DNA of 64,000 nt, taken from contig NZ_QBKN01000001.1 of assembly GCF_003054175.1 (NCBI RefSeq), positions 124,001 through 188,000 on the forward strand, written 5' to 3'. The notes under the pieces are model-generated. The model searched no databases and was not told the origin of the DNA. It was given only the letters and a program-made list of their open reading frames with translations. The first letter of the stretch is position 1. Each line of letters begins with the position of its first letter. Of this stretch, positions 16,482 to 27,896 are shown one piece after another. The position numbers and the translations under genes were made by a program. Source of the stretch: Allosediminivita pacifica (lineage in GTDB: Bacteria > Pseudomonadota > Alphaproteobacteria > Rhodobacterales > Rhodobacteraceae).

Positions 16482-16961
16482 ATGGGCGCGCAGCTGAAAC
16501 AATCTGGCGGCGGCGGTGGTAGCCGCCGGCGCCGCGGCCGCAGGGGCGGCGTTCAGCCCATGGCCGAGATCAACGTCACGCCCTTCGTCGACGTGATGCT
16601 GGTGCTGCTCATCATCTTCATGGTGGCCGCCCCTCTGATGACGGTCGGGGTGCCGGTGGAACTGCCCAGGACTGCGGCCACGGCGCTGCCCTCCGAAACC
16701 GAGGAGCCGCTGACCATCACCATCGGGGCCGGCGGCGAGATCATGATCCAGACCACCGAGGTCCCGCGCGAGGACCTGGTGAACCGTCTCCGCGCGATCG
16801 CGGCCGAGCGTGAGGGCGACCGTGTCTTCCTGCGCGCCGACGGTGCCGTCAGCTACGAGACGGTGGCCCAGGTCATGGGCGCGCTCAATCGCGGCGGATT
16901 TTCTTCCATCGGTCTGGTGACGGACGTGAACGGGCCGGCCTTCGACGGGCCGGATGGCTGA
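16482..16961 (+). CDS. tolR: Tol-Pal system protein TolR
   Basis: ExbD-like partner of TolQ, 159 residues, anchored by one N-terminal membrane helix. After a basic, glycine-rich cytoplasmic tail (SGGGGGSRRRRGRRGG), the helix FVDVMLVLLIIFMVAAP holds the essential membrane Asp of this family in INVTPFVDV. The rest (about 50-159) is the periplasmic domain. It starts three bases after the tolQ stop. Confidence 0.96.
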   Translation: MGAQLKQSGGGGGSRRRRGRRGGVQPMAEINVTPFVDVMLVLLIIFMVAAPLMTVGVPVELPRTAATALPSETEEPLTITIGAGGEIMIQTTEVPREDLVNRLRAIAAEREGDRVFLRADGAVSYETVAQVMGALNRGGFSSIGLVTDVNGPAFDGPDG

Positions 16962-16970
16962 GGCGCGCGA

Positions 16971-18128
16971 TTGTCCAGGGGCACCACCATATCCGCCGTC
17001 GCGCATGTGGGACTCATCCTCTATCTGCTGATCGGGCCGGTTTTCCGCGGGGAAGCGCCCGAGATGGAGGTGGCGGACGTCACCGTGCTGAGCGAAGAGG
17101 ACTTCGCCGCGCTGACCGCCTCGCGCGGGTCACCCGAGGCCGAGACCGAACAGCCGCAGGCCCCCGAGCCTCCGGCGCCCGAACCCGTTCCCGAACCTGA
17201 GCCGACACCGGTCCCGGAATCCGAGCCCGAACCGGAGCCGGTGCCCGAACCCGCGCCCGCTCCGGAACCTGCGCCCGAGCCGGAGCCCGTCCCCGAACCG
17301 GCCCCCGCGCCGGAACCGGCGCCGGCCCCGCAGGTGCAGGCGCCCACCGAAGCGGACCGCCCGGTGCCGCGTCCGGCACCGCGCGTCGCCGACACCGCGC
17401 AGCCCGAACCGGAACCGCAGGCCCAGCAGGCCCCCGAACAGCAGCAGGCCGCCGAGGCGGAGGCCGAAAGCCCCGATGTCGCCGAAGAGGAGCAGGAGGC
17501 CACGGCCCCGCCCGAGACCGCGACCGAGATCGTGACCGAGGCGGAAGAGCCCGCCCGTGCGCCCGACAGCTCGCCGCGGCCTCGAAGCCGCCCGCAGCAG
17601 CCTGCCCAGCGTCCGGAGCCCGAACCCGAACCGGAGCCCACCCCCGAGCCCGAACCGGAGCCGGAGGAGACACGGACCGCCGAGGCGCCCGAACCTGAAC
17701 CTGAACCGGAGCCGGCGCCCGAACCGGAAACGGGTACAACCGTCGACGACGCCCTGGCCGAGGTGCTTGGCAATTCCGGCTCCAACCCCGAGCCCGACGT
17801 CTCGGGCCCGCCGCTCACGCCCGGCGAGCGCGAGGGGCTGCGGCTGGCCGTGCAGGAATGCTGGGTCGTCGACGTGGGCAGCGAGGCCTCGAACGTGACC
17901 GTCACGGTCTACATGGAAATGAACCGCGACGGGACCGTCGTCTCGGGCAGCCTGCGCATGCTGGGGTCCAGCGGCGGCAGCGCCCAGGCGGCCGAGGTGG
18001 CCTTCCAGTCCGCGCGCCGGGCGATCCTGCGGTGTGGCGCGGATGGCTACGACCTTCCCGTCGACAAATACGCGCAGTGGCGCGAGATCGAAATGACCTT
18101 CAACCCCGAGGAGATGCGTCGCAGATGA
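16971..18128 (+). CDS. tolA: Tol-Pal system protein TolA with long Pro/Glu-rich region
   Basis: Links the TolQR motor to Pal/TolB in the periplasm, 385 residues. One membrane helix near the N-terminus ([19 protein letters not shown]), then about 220 residues dominated by PEP/PAPEPE repeats (roughly 55-265), probably a stiff extended rod instead of the helical domain II of E. coli. A C-terminal TolA/TonB-like domain ([19 protein letters not shown] to the end) follows. The start is TTG at 16971: a stop codon in frame at 16959 rules out anything further upstream, and the ATG at 16954 is in another frame. The repetitive GC-rich DNA leaves long open frames on the other strand that are not genes. 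Confidence 0.9.
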   Translation: MSRGTTISAVAHVGLILYLLIGPVFRGEAPEMEVADVTVLSEEDFAALTASRGSPEAETEQPQAPEPPAPEPVPEPEPTPVPESEPEPEPVPEPAPAPEPAPEPEPVPEPAPAPEPAPAPQVQAPTEADRPVPRPAPRVADTAQPEPEPQAQQAPEQQQAAEAEAESPDVAEEEQEATAPPETATEIVTEAEEPARAPDSSPRPRSRPQQPAQRPEPEPEPEPTPEPEPEPEETRTAEAPEPEPEPEPAPEPETGTTVDDALAEVLGNSGSNPEPDVSGPPLTPGEREGLRLAVQECWVVDVGSEASNVTVTVYMEMNRDGTVVSGSLRMLGSSGGSAQAAEVAFQSARRAILRCGADGYDLPVDKYAQWREIEMTFNPEEMRRR

Positions 18129-18241
18129 CACCGACCTTTCAAAACGGCGAGATCCTGCCCGCAGGGGCCAACGCAGCGGTTTTGACCGGCGTGGAACCCA
18201 TGTATGCAGGGCGCGAACGGGGTGAACACTGGAGTGGGCGC

Positions 18242-19570
18242 ATGGTACGGTATCTTGTGCGGTCTGTGACCGCGTTTCTCGTCGGGCTGGCGATGCTGAC
18301 CGGCATGGCGGCAGCCCAGGACGGTCCCCTTCGGATCGAAATCACCGAGGGCGTGGTCGAACCGCTGCCCTTCGCGCTGCCGGCCTTCGTGGCGCAGGGC
18401 GCCGAGGCGCAGCAATATGCCGAGCAGATCACCCAGGTGATTTCCCAGGACCTGACCGGCACCGGGCTCTTCCGCGAGATCCCCCGCAGCTCGCACATCA
18501 GCCAGATCAGCAGCTTCGGAAGCCCCGTGCAGTTCTCGGACTGGCGCGCGATCAACGCTCAGGCGCTCATCACCGGCGAGGTCTCGTCCGATGGCTCCGG
18601 CCGCGTCGTGGTCAAGTTCCGCATCTGGGACGTCTTCGCAGGACAGGAACTGGGGCAGGGGCTGCAGTTCTCGGCCGGCACCGACGGCCTGCGTCGCCTC
18701 GCGCACAAGGTGGCCGACCAGGTCTACACCCGCATCACGGGCGAAGATCCCTACTTCGACAGCCGCGTCGTCTTCGTGTCCGAGACCGGGCCCAAGGACA
18801 ACCGCTCCAAGCGGCTGGCCATCATGGATTACGATGGCGCCAACGTGCGCTACCTGACCGACGGCAACGCCATCGTGCTGGCGCCGCGCTTCTCGCCCAC
18901 CGGCGACCGGGTGCTCTACACCAGCTACGAGAGCGGCTCGCCCAGCATCCGCGTGCTCAGCGTCGGCGACGGCGGCAGCCGCAACCTTCAGGTGGGCCAG
19001 GGCATGACCTTCTCGCCGCGCTTCTCGCCCAATGGACAGACCGTGGTCTATTCCCAGTCCGAAGGCTCGAACACCGACATCTTCGCCATGGACATAGCCA
19101 CCGGCCAGTCGCGGCGCCTGACCAGCACGCCCTCGATCGAGACGGCACCCAGCTTCAGCCCCGACGGCAGCCGCATCGTCTTCGAGAGCGACCGCTCGGG
19201 CACGCAGCAGCTTTACGTCATGCCGGCCTCGGGCGGCGAGGCGCAGCGCATCAGCTTTGGCCAGGGCCGCTACGGCACGCCGGTCTGGTCGCCGCGCGGC
19301 GACATGATCGCCTTCACCAAGCAGAACGCGGGCCGCTTCCACATCGGTGTCATGCGCACCGACGGCAGCGAGGAGCGCCTGCTGACCGCCTCCTTCCTCG
19401 ACGAGGGCCCGACTTGGGCGCCCAACGGCCGTGTCATCATGTTCTCGCGCGAGACGCAGGGTGCGCAGGGCTCCTCCTCGCTCTATTCCGTCGACATCTC
19501 GGGGCGGAACCTCCAGCGCGTGCGCACGCCCTCGGGGGGCTCGGACCCGAGCTGGGGCCCCCTTCAGTAA
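18242..19570 (+). CDS. tolB: Tol-Pal system beta-propeller protein TolB
   Basis: Periplasmic protein of the Tol-Pal system, 442 residues. Signal peptide 1-25 ([18 protein letters not shown]), an N-terminal alpha/beta domain (about 26-165) and a six-bladed beta-propeller made of repeated motifs such as [45 protein letters not shown] and [15 protein letters not shown]. The ATG at 18242 gives a normal signal peptide; the frame stays open upstream into tolA and is not coding there. The 113 bases between tolA and tolB contain no separate gene. Confidence 0.96.
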   Translation: MVRYLVRSVTAFLVGLAMLTGMAAAQDGPLRIEITEGVVEPLPFALPAFVAQGAEAQQYAEQITQVISQDLTGTGLFREIPRSSHISQISSFGSPVQFSDWRAINAQALITGEVSSDGSGRVVVKFRIWDVFAGQELGQGLQFSAGTDGLRRLAHKVADQVYTRITGEDPYFDSRVVFVSETGPKDNRSKRLAIMDYDGANVRYLTDGNAIVLAPRFSPTGDRVLYTSYESGSPSIRVLSVGDGGSRNLQVGQGMTFSPRFSPNGQTVVYSQSEGSNTDIFAMDIATGQSRRLTSTPSIETAPSFSPDGSRIVFESDRSGTQQLYVMPASGGEAQRISFGQGRYGTPVWSPRGDMIAFTKQNAGRFHIGVMRTDGSEERLLTASFLDEGPTWAPNGRVIMFSRETQGAQGSSSLYSVDISGRNLQRVRTPSGGSDPSWGPLQ

Positions 19571-19636
19571 GACCCTCGATTTCCCTTCCCCGGCGCGTGT
19601 GATAGCGTCGCGTCAAGACAAGAGCAGGACAGGACA

Positions 19637-20164
19637 ATGACCCATATCTCCAAGGCCCTTCTGATCGTCGCGGCACTCGGGCTGGCCGCCTGTGCGAACC
19701 CCTCGCGGTTCGGCCCCGGCGGCGGCATGGACGGCGGTGCCGGCGCGGGCGCCGGAGCCGGCGGTGTCGTGCCCGGCAGCGCCAGCGACCCCCAATCGCC
19801 CGCCTACTTCCGCGAGAGCATCGGCGACCGCGTCTTCTTTGCCGTCGACCAGTCGACGCTCAGCCCCGAGGCACGCGCCACGCTCGACGCTCAGGCCGAC
19901 TGGCTGATGCGCAACACCGACTACCAGGCGGTGATCGAGGGCCACGCGGACGAGCAGGGCACCCGCGAATACAACGTCGCGCTCGGCGCGCGCCGCGCCA
20001 ACGCCGTGATGGAATACCTCACCTCGCAGGGCATCGCGCCGAGCCGGCTCGACTTTGTCAGCTACGGCAAGGAACGCCCCGTCGCGGTCTGCTCGGACGA
20101 GAGCTGCTATTCGCGCAACCGCCGCGCCGTGACCATCATCTCCTCCTCCGCGCTTACGGGATAA
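19637..20164 (+). CDS. pal: Peptidoglycan-associated lipoprotein Pal
   Basis: Outer-membrane lipoprotein that binds peptidoglycan and TolB, 175 residues. Lipobox LAAC with the lipidated Cys19, a glycine-rich linker (GGGMDGGAGAGAGAGG, about 28-43) and an OmpA-like domain (about 60-170) with FFAVDQSTLSPEARATLDAQ, EGHADEQGTREYN and LGARRANAVMEYL. AGGACAGGACA just before the ATG is the ribosome-binding region. The last bases of the gene lie four bases from the cpoB start. Confidence 0.96.
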   Translation: MTHISKALLIVAALGLAACANPSRFGPGGGMDGGAGAGAGAGGVVPGSASDPQSPAYFRESIGDRVFFAVDQSTLSPEARATLDAQADWLMRNTDYQAVIEGHADEQGTREYNVALGARRANAVMEYLTSQGIAPSRLDFVSYGKERPVAVCSDESCYSRNRRAVTIISSSALTG

Positions 20165-20168
20165 CACC

Positions 20169-21026
20169 ATGCGCCGCGCGCTCACGCTCTGCCTTGCTCT
20201 CCTGATGGCCCCTGCCGCCGCTTCGGCGCAGGACAGCCAGACCCTGGCCGACATCAAGCAGGACATGTCGGTGCTCTACACCCAGCTCCAGCGCCTCCGG
20301 CAGGAGCTGAACACCACCGGGCTCAGCGACATGCAGATCTCGGGCAGCGCGCTCGACCGGATCAACACGATCGAGGCCGAGCTGCAGCGCGTGACCGGCA
20401 AGGCCGAGGAGCTTGAGTTCCGGATCGAGCAGGTGGTCAACGACGGCACCAACCGTCTGGGGGATCTCGACTTCCGTCTCTGCGAGCTGGAGCCGAACTG
20501 CGATATCGGCAGCCTCGGCGACACGCCCCGGCTCGGCGGCGATGCCGTGCCTGAGCAGGGCAGCAGCCGTGGCGGCTCCGGCATGTCTTCGGGATCCGCA
20601 TCGGGCACCGGCGGGCCGCTTGCCGGCGGCGCGCAGCTTGCCGTGAGCGAGGAAGAGGACTACCGCGCGGCGCAGCAGGCGCTTGAAAACAACGAGTTCC
20701 GCCGCGCGGCGGAGCTCTTTGCCACCTTCCGTGCGGATTATCCGCAGGGACCGCTGGAGCCCGAGGCGCTGGTGGGCGAGGGGCTCGCGCTCGAGGGGAC
20801 CGGTGATCTGCGCGGTGCCGCGCGCCGCTATCTCGACGTCTACTCGGGCTACCCCGAGGCCCAGGTCGCGCCCGAGTCGCTCTGGCGGCTGGGCACCTCT
20901 CTGGCGGAGCTCGGCAGCGTCGCCGAGGCCTGCGTGACCCTGGCCGAGGTTGGCGAGCGCTACCCGCAATCGAGCTACGTGAACGAGGCCCGTTCGAGCA
21001 TGGGCGACCTCAACTGCCAGCAGTGA
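20169..21026 (+). CDS. cpoB: Tol-Pal associated protein CpoB/YbgF
   Basis: Periplasmic protein that couples Tol-Pal to peptidoglycan synthesis at division, 285 residues. Signal peptide 1-20 (cleaved at ASAQ), a coiled-coil trimerisation region (about 25-95: LADIKQDMSVLYTQLQRLRQ and following), a serine/glycine linker (about 125-155) and C-terminal TPR repeats (about 160-285: YRAAQQALENNEFRRAAELF, ARRYLDVYSGYPEAQVAPES). Starts four bases after pal. Last gene of the tol cluster; a family E repeat follows. Confidence 0.95.
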   Translation: MRRALTLCLALLMAPAAASAQDSQTLADIKQDMSVLYTQLQRLRQELNTTGLSDMQISGSALDRINTIEAELQRVTGKAEELEFRIEQVVNDGTNRLGDLDFRLCELEPNCDIGSLGDTPRLGGDAVPEQGSSRGGSGMSSGSASGTGGPLAGGAQLAVSEEEDYRAAQQALENNEFRRAAELFATFRADYPQGPLEPEALVGEGLALEGTGDLRGAARRYLDVYSGYPEAQVAPESLWRLGTSLAELGSVAEACVTLAEVGERYPQSSYVNEARSSMGDLNCQQ

Positions 21027-21050
21027 GACCTGCGATGGCCGGCGGGCAGA

Positions 21051-21111
21051 GGGGGGCTCTGCCCCCACGGCCTTCGGCCGTCCCCCCGGGAGTATTTGGG
21101 CCAAGAAGAAG
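21051..21111 (+). repeat. Family E palindromic repeat, copy 2 (between cpoB and tilS)
   Basis: Hairpin GGGGGGCTCTGCCCCC, then a second palindrome ACGGCCTTCGGCCGT, then CCCCCCGGGAGTATTTGGGCC and the tail AAGAAGAAG. Here the element reads in the same direction as the flanking genes. It could act as a terminator or mRNA processing site between the tol operon and tilS. Confidence 0.87.
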
Positions 21112-21141
21112 CCCCGGGCGCGCTCGATACCTGACCACGGT

Positions 21142-22404
21142 GTGCCCGTGACGAGCCTCGACCAGCGCTTCGCCGAGGCGATGGGCCAGCTGCTCGGTCC
21201 CGATTTTCCCCGCGATATCGCCCTTGCCGTCTCGGGCGGGGGCGACAGCATGGCCATGCTGACCCTGGCCCACAACTGGACCCGCCACTGGGGCGTGCGG
21301 CTGCACGTGGTGACCGTCGATCACGGTCTTCGGCCCGAGTCCGCGGAGGAGGCCGCCATGGTGGCGGAGGAATGCGCGCTGCTCGGCTGGCCGCACGCGA
21401 CGCTGAGCTGGAAATGGAAGGGGCAGGGCAACGTCATGGACGCGGCGCGGCGCGGGCGGATCGAGGTGATCGACCGCTGGCGCGGCGAGATCCGTGATGT
21501 CCTTCTCGCCCACACCCGCGACGATGTGGCCGAGACCTTTCTCATGCGCCTTCGCCGGGGATCGGGGGTCGAGGGGCTTTCGGCCATGCAGCCGGCACGA
21601 GTGCTGCCGGGCCATGCCCCCATGCGCCTGCTGCGCCCCTGCCTGGACATGGGGCGGGAGGAGCTGCGCCACTACCTGCGCACCCTGAAGGGCCGTTGGG
21701 TCGAGGACCCGACCAACGAGGACCCACACTACGACCGGGCCCGCATCCGCCGTCTGCGTGGGCTGCTTTCGGAGGAGGGCATGGGGACCGAGGCGCTGGC
21801 CGGCACGGCGCAGCGCATGGCGCGCGCCCGAGAGGCGCTGCGGGCCCGGGCGGCCCAGGTCTGGCGCGAGATCGGGCAGGAGAACCGGGCGACAGGCGAT
21901 ATCCTCATCGCACGCGACGGCTTTGCGGCTGTCGAGCGCGACACCCAGCTTCGGATTCTTGCCGGGGGGCTGCAATACGTGGCCTCCGCCGCCTATCGCC
22001 CGCGGTCCGAGCCGCTCGAGGCACTGTTGGACCGCGTGCTGTCCGGCGGCGGCGGAACGCTCCACGGCTGCGAGTTGCGCGTCGAACGCGACCACCTGCG
22101 CCTCTTCCGGGAATGCGCGGCACTGGCCCCTGCGTCTGCCGATCTCGGGACCTGGGACACCCGCTGGCGGATCACGCCGCCCGAGCTGGACCTGACGGTC
22201 GCGCCGCTGGGGGAGACGGGCTGGCGCCAGGTGCCGGAACGCCCCGAGGGGGCGCCGCCCTTCCATGCCGCTCGCAGTCTGCCGTCGCTTTGGAGGGGCG
22301 ACAGGCTGGTGGCCTGCGATGCGCTTCGGGTCGGTCATGCCCCCACCGCGACACTTGCGCCGGGACGCGCCGACAACCTTGAGAGCTTTCTGCTTTCGCA
22401 TTGA
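21142..22404 (+). CDS. tilS: tRNA(Ile)-lysidine synthase TilS
   Basis: Modifies C34 of tRNA-Ile(CAU) to lysidine, using ATP and lysine, so that AUA codons are read correctly; 420 residues. The PP-loop motif SGGGDS is at 31-36, followed by TVDHGLRPES and AHTRDDVAETFLMRLRRGSG, both typical. The C-terminal half is variable, as in the family. No ATG is available; GTG at 21142 or GTG at 21148 are the likely starts. It ends 75 bases before ftsH, the usual neighbour. Confidence 0.93.
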   Translation: MPVTSLDQRFAEAMGQLLGPDFPRDIALAVSGGGDSMAMLTLAHNWTRHWGVRLHVVTVDHGLRPESAEEAAMVAEECALLGWPHATLSWKWKGQGNVMDAARRGRIEVIDRWRGEIRDVLLAHTRDDVAETFLMRLRRGSGVEGLSAMQPARVLPGHAPMRLLRPCLDMGREELRHYLRTLKGRWVEDPTNEDPHYDRARIRRLRGLLSEEGMGTEALAGTAQRMARAREALRARAAQVWREIGQENRATGDILIARDGFAAVERDTQLRILAGGLQYVASAAYRPRSEPLEALLDRVLSGGGGTLHGCELRVERDHLRLFRECAALAPASADLGTWDTRWRITPPELDLTVAPLGETGWRQVPERPEGAPPFHAARSLPSLWRGDRLVACDALRVGHAPTATLAPGRADNLESFLLSH

Positions 22405-22479
22405 ACCGCGCCGGGCAATCTCTATGTTACAGTCCAGCGCCTTTCACGGGCGCACGCACGCATTCAAAGGAGTTCCGCC

Positions 22480-24395
<1,916 letters not shown>

Positions 24396-24399
<4 letters not shown>

Positions 24400-25184
24400 G
24401 CGCGACACCTCAAGGCATGACCGATTGGGACCCCGGGACCTACGACAGGTTCCGGGGTCATCGTCTTCGGCCCGCGCTCGATTTGATCCGCGCGCTGCCC
24501 GAGATACCCGACGGACCGTTGGTGGATCTCGGCTGCGGCAACGGCGCCGCGGGGGCGGCACTCAAGCGGCTTGGTCACCCGCTCGTCGGCGTCGACAACA
24601 GTGCCACGATGCTCGCCGTGGCGGACGAGGCCGGCGTCTACGATGCGCTTATGAATAGCGACATCGGCCACTGGGAGCCGCACGTCGCGCCCGCGCTGAT
24701 CTACTCCAATGCAGCACTGCACTGGCTGCCCGACCACGCGACGCTGTTGCCGCGTCTCGCCGCGATGCCGGTGCCCCGCGGGGTGCTGGCGGTGCAGATG
24801 CCGCACCAGAACAATGCGCCCTCGCACAGGCTCTGGGTCCAGCTCTGCGATGAGCTCTTCCCCGGTCGTCTCGATCATCACACCCTGCCCGGCGCACTTG
24901 ATGCCGCGGCCTACCACCGCCTGCTGGCGCCGCTGGGCGAGCTTTCGCTATGGGAAACGGACTACTATCAGGAACTGCCCGCCGAGGGGCCCGGCCACCC
25001 CGTGCGGCACTTCACCGAGGCCGCCTTCGCGCGCCCGATCCTCGGCATCCTGGACCCGACCGAGCGCGAGCGGCTCGTGGCGGCCTACGACAGCGTCATT
25101 GGCAGCGCCTATCCGGCAGCACGGGACGGCAGCGTGCTATTTCCGCTGCGGCGTCTCTTCTTCACGCTCAGGCGCGCGGACTGA
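24396..25184 (+). CDS. Class I SAM-dependent methyltransferase, trans-aconitate 2-methyltransferase-like
   Basis: A 262-residue methyltransferase. The SAM-binding motif [15 protein letters not shown] lies at about 44-58, preceded by [20 protein letters not shown], the characteristic N-terminus of trans-aconitate 2-methyltransferases (Tam), which methylate trans-aconitate, a by-product that inhibits aconitase. [10 protein letters not shown] and [10 protein letters not shown] also fit Tam. The ATG overlaps the ftsH TGA (ATGA), although a second Met seven codons later is possible. Substrate is inferred from family resemblance only. Confidence 0.82.
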
Positions 25185-25243
25185 TCCTGTTTCGGGTTGC
25201 AGGGCGGTTCCGGCCGCGCAAGATGCCCTGAAAGGAGAGACAC

Positions 25244-25825
25244 ATGCCCGCGCTGATCCCCACCGACTATACCGCCACCGTCACCTGGCTTGGCACCGTC
25301 ACCAGCCCCGATCGCAAGGAGCTTCTGGCCGAAGCGCGCGAGATGCTGGAGCTGCGCTTCGAGGGGATCGCGGGATCGGTGCACGGCGGTGCCACGCGGC
25401 CCTCCTGCTCGCGCGTGGTGTCGCAGTATCCCAAGGGCACCGAGATCCGGAACGAACGCCAGCTCAGCATCATCAGCGTCGAGGAACTGGCCGAGATCGC
25501 GCGCATCATGGGGGTCGAAAGCCTCGATCCCGCGCGGCTCGGCGCTTCGATCGTGATCGAGGGCATCCCGGATTTCAGCCACGTTCCGCCCTCGGCACGC
25601 CTGCAGGCGCCCTCGGGTGCGACCGTGACCGTGGACATGGAAAATCAGCCCTGCCAGTTGCCCGCACGCAGCATCGAACATGTGAGCCCTGGTCACGGCA
25701 AGGCCTTCAAGCGCGCGGCGGAAGGGCGGCGTGGGGTGACCGCCTCGGTCGCGCGGGAGGGCGTGGTCAAGCTCGGCGATACTCTGCGTCTGCACATTCC
25801 CGGCCAGCGGGCCTGGCAGCCCTGA
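25244..25825 (+). CDS. MOSC domain-containing protein
   Basis: A 193-residue stand-alone MOSC (molybdenum cofactor sulfurase C-terminal) domain protein. Such proteins bind or transfer sulfur, often linked with molybdenum cofactor. It shows HGGATRPSCSRV with the conserved Cys, TEIRNERQLSIISVEEL and LGASIVIEGIPDFSHVPPS. A strong AAGGAG lies before the ATG. Cofactor sulfuration of the xanthine dehydrogenase found 15 kb away is possible but unsupported by position. Confidence 0.88.
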   Translation: MPALIPTDYTATVTWLGTVTSPDRKELLAEAREMLELRFEGIAGSVHGGATRPSCSRVVSQYPKGTEIRNERQLSIISVEELAEIARIMGVESLDPARLGASIVIEGIPDFSHVPPSARLQAPSGATVTVDMENQPCQLPARSIEHVSPGHGKAFKRAAEGRRGVTASVAREGVVKLGDTLRLHIPGQRAWQP

Positions 25826-25833
25826 CATGAAAA

Positions 25834-25855
25834 CGCCCCGACGAAGGCCGGGGCG
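25834..25855 (-). terminator. Terminator of the EF-hand gene
   Basis: Stem CGCCCCG/CGGGGCG with a short loop. On the minus strand it is followed by TTTTC, so it ends the EF-hand transcript; on the plus strand no T-run follows. Confidence 0.85.
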
Positions 25856-25880
25856 ATGGTCTGCCGGGGCAGGGAGGCCC

Positions 25881-26705
25881 TCACATCATGCTGTCGTAGG
25901 TGTAGTAGACCACGGGCACGTCGGGGCTCACGTTGCCTCCCTCCTGCGAATTCTGGTTCGAGGCGCTCTGCTCGTTGTCGCCCGCGTCGCGCTGTACGTC
26001 CTCCATCGCGCTCTTGGCGTTCTCCAGCGACATGCGCTCGTATTCGGCGGCACTCAGATCGCCAGAACCGTCGGTGTCGGCCGCGTCGAACTCGGCCCCT
26101 GCCGCCTCGGAACGATTCCGGGCTTCCGGCGTGCTCTCCTCCCATTCCGACGCACTGACGCTGTCGCTCTGGTCCGTGTCCAGCGCCATGAACAGGATCG
26201 CACTCCGGGCTGCCGCGTCTTCCATGGTCATGCTGTCGTAGACCTCGGGGCCAGCGCTGACGGGCACGAAGACGAGACGGCGGAAATCACCATTGGCTTC
26301 CGCGTCGCCCTGCTTCATCGCCTCGTAGGAGGCCGAGGTCGCCTGCATGAACTCTTGCTGGCTCAGCGCGCCATCACCGTTCGCATCGATCGTGCCCATG
26401 TTGTCGGCGTTGCGGTCGGCGCCGGCGGACTGCGTACCCGCCATCTTGTTCACGCAATCGACGTATTCGCTGCGGCTGATCGCGTTGTTGGAATCGGCGT
26501 CGAGCTGGCCGAAGGCCACGGTGCTGCCCTCGGACAGTTCAGACGGCGACAGCTGGCCGTCGCCGTTGCTGTCGTAGCGGGCATAGCCCATCTCGCACAG
26601 ATCTGCCTGCATCTGGTCGGCCCCAAGGCTGCCCTCATTTTCCTGCGCGAAAAGCGGGGTGGCGGTCAGGGCAAGAATCCCGGTGGCAAGTGCGGTGGTA
26701 CGCAT
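25881..26705 (-). CDS. Secreted EF-hand protein with five calcium-binding loops
   Basis: A 274-residue exported protein. Signal peptide 1-20 (cleavage at FAQ). Five canonical 12-residue EF-hand loops begin at Asp45 (DSNGDGQLSPSE), Asp69 (DADSNNAISRSE), Asp107 (DANGDGALSQQE), Asp176 (DTDQSDSVSASE) and Asp210 (DTDGSGDLSAAE). The last two diverge at one acidic position each and may bind more weakly. The C-terminal tail is Gln/Asn-rich. Likely a periplasmic or secreted calcium sensor or buffer; the partner is unknown. The start at 26705 gives the signal peptide and has GAGGG upstream. Confidence 0.85.
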   Translation of the reverse strand: MRTTALATGILALTATPLFAQENEGSLGADQMQADLCEMGYARYDSNGDGQLSPSELSEGSTVAFGQLDADSNNAISRSEYVDCVNKMAGTQSAGADRNADNMGTIDANGDGALSQQEFMQATSASYEAMKQGDAEANGDFRRLVFVPVSAGPEVYDSMTMEDAAARSAILFMALDTDQSDSVSASEWEESTPEARNRSEAAGAEFDAADTDGSGDLSAAEYERMSLENAKSAMEDVQRDAGDNEQSASNQNSQEGGNVSPDVPVVYYTYDSMM

Positions 26706-26978
26706 GACAGGCCCTCCTCTGGTCTGTCTCGGTGGGTTGGGGCGGCGGCTGTCCGCCTTGTCTCGTGCCCCTGCAACACCACCCACCGGGGGGACTGTTC
26801 CATAAAGCGGCGTTTCCGATCCACGTCACGGTGCCCCTGACCGGATGGACAGGCGCCGGGATCGGGCGTGCATGCGTCGGATTCACGATCCCGTCCCCTT
26901 GCCCTGCGCGGTATCGGCGGGCAGATCAGGGACGACAGACACGCAGGCGGGCAGCGCCCGCAGCCCAGGAGGTTCGAC

Positions 26979-27896
26979 ATGACGGCAAGGATCATCGACG
27001 GCAAGGCATTCGCCGAAACGCTGCGGGGGCGCGTCGCGCAGGAAGTGACACGGCTCAAGGACGGTCTCGGCGTGACCCCGGGCCTTGCCGTCGTGCTGGT
27101 GGGCGACGACCCGGCAAGCCACGTCTACGTGCGCAACAAGCACAAGGCGACCGTCGAGGCCGGCATGCAGAGCTTCGAGCACCGGCTGGCCGAGGACACG
27201 ACCGAGCAGGAGCTCATGGGCCTCATCGACCAGCTGAACGCCGATCCGGAGGTGCACGGCATCCTCGTGCAGTTGCCGTTGCCGGATCACCTCGACAGCG
27301 ACCTGGTGATCAACGCCATCGACCCGTCGAAGGATGTGGACGGTTTCCACATCTCCAACGTGGGTCTTCTGGGGACCGGGCAGAAAAGCATGGTGCCCTG
27401 CACCCCGCTTGGCTGCCTGCTAATGTTGCGCGACGTTCACGACAGCCTGTCGGGCCTCAACGCCGTGGTGATCGGCCGCTCGAACATCGTGGGTAAACCC
27501 ATGGCGCAGCTGCTGCTGGGCGAAAGCTGCACGGTGACCATCGCGCATTCCCGCACGAAGGACCTGGCCGAGGTGGTGCGGGGTGCCGACATCGTCGTCG
27601 CTGCCGTGGGACGTCCGAAGATGGTGCCGGGCGACTGGATCAAGCCGGGTGCCACGGTGATCGACGTGGGCATCAACCGCATCGACGCCCCCGAGAAGGG
27701 CCTGCGCGAGGACGGCACCGTCAAGACGCGGCTCGTCGGCGACGTTGACTTCGACAGCTGTGCCGAGGTGGCGGGCGCGATCACGCCCGTGCCGGGCGGC
27801 GTCGGCCCCATGACCATCGCCTGCCTTCTGGCCAACACGGTCACCGCCTGCTGCCGCGCCAACGGCTTCCCCGAGCCCGAGGGGCTGGCCGTCTGA
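26979..27896 (+). CDS. folD: Bifunctional methylenetetrahydrofolate dehydrogenase/cyclohydrolase FolD
   Basis: Interconverts 5,10-methylene-, methenyl- and 10-formyl-tetrahydrofolate with NADP, feeding purine and Met synthesis; 305 residues. Key motifs: [15 protein letters not shown] (catalytic Lys), [26 protein letters not shown] and the nucleotide-binding [17 protein letters not shown]. The ATG at 26979 follows AGGAGG (26966-26971); the frame is open further upstream, but that part is not coding. Single gene, ended by a strong hairpin at 27939. Confidence 0.97.
   Translation: MTARIIDGKAFAETLRGRVAQEVTRLKDGLGVTPGLAVVLVGDDPASHVYVRNKHKATVEAGMQSFEHRLAEDTTEQELMGLIDQLNADPEVHGILVQLPLPDHLDSDLVINAIDPSKDVDGFHISNVGLLGTGQKSMVPCTPLGCLLMLRDVHDSLSGLNAVVIGRSNIVGKPMAQLLLGESCTVTIAHSRTKDLAEVVRGADIVVAAVGRPKMVPGDWIKPGATVIDVGINRIDAPEKGLREDGTVKTRLVGDVDFDSCAEVAGAITPVPGGVGPMTIACLLANTVTACCRANGFPEPEGLAV

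Noticed and set aside
16954-16970. ATG overlapping the tolR stop as tolA start
   Set aside because: It is in a different frame from tolA; using it would need a frameshift, while TTG at 16971 gives the full protein.
17021-17905. Gly/Ser-rich 294-codon minus-strand frame across tolA
   Set aside because: It arises from the reverse complement of the Pro/Glu repeat codons of TolA; no start signal or family.
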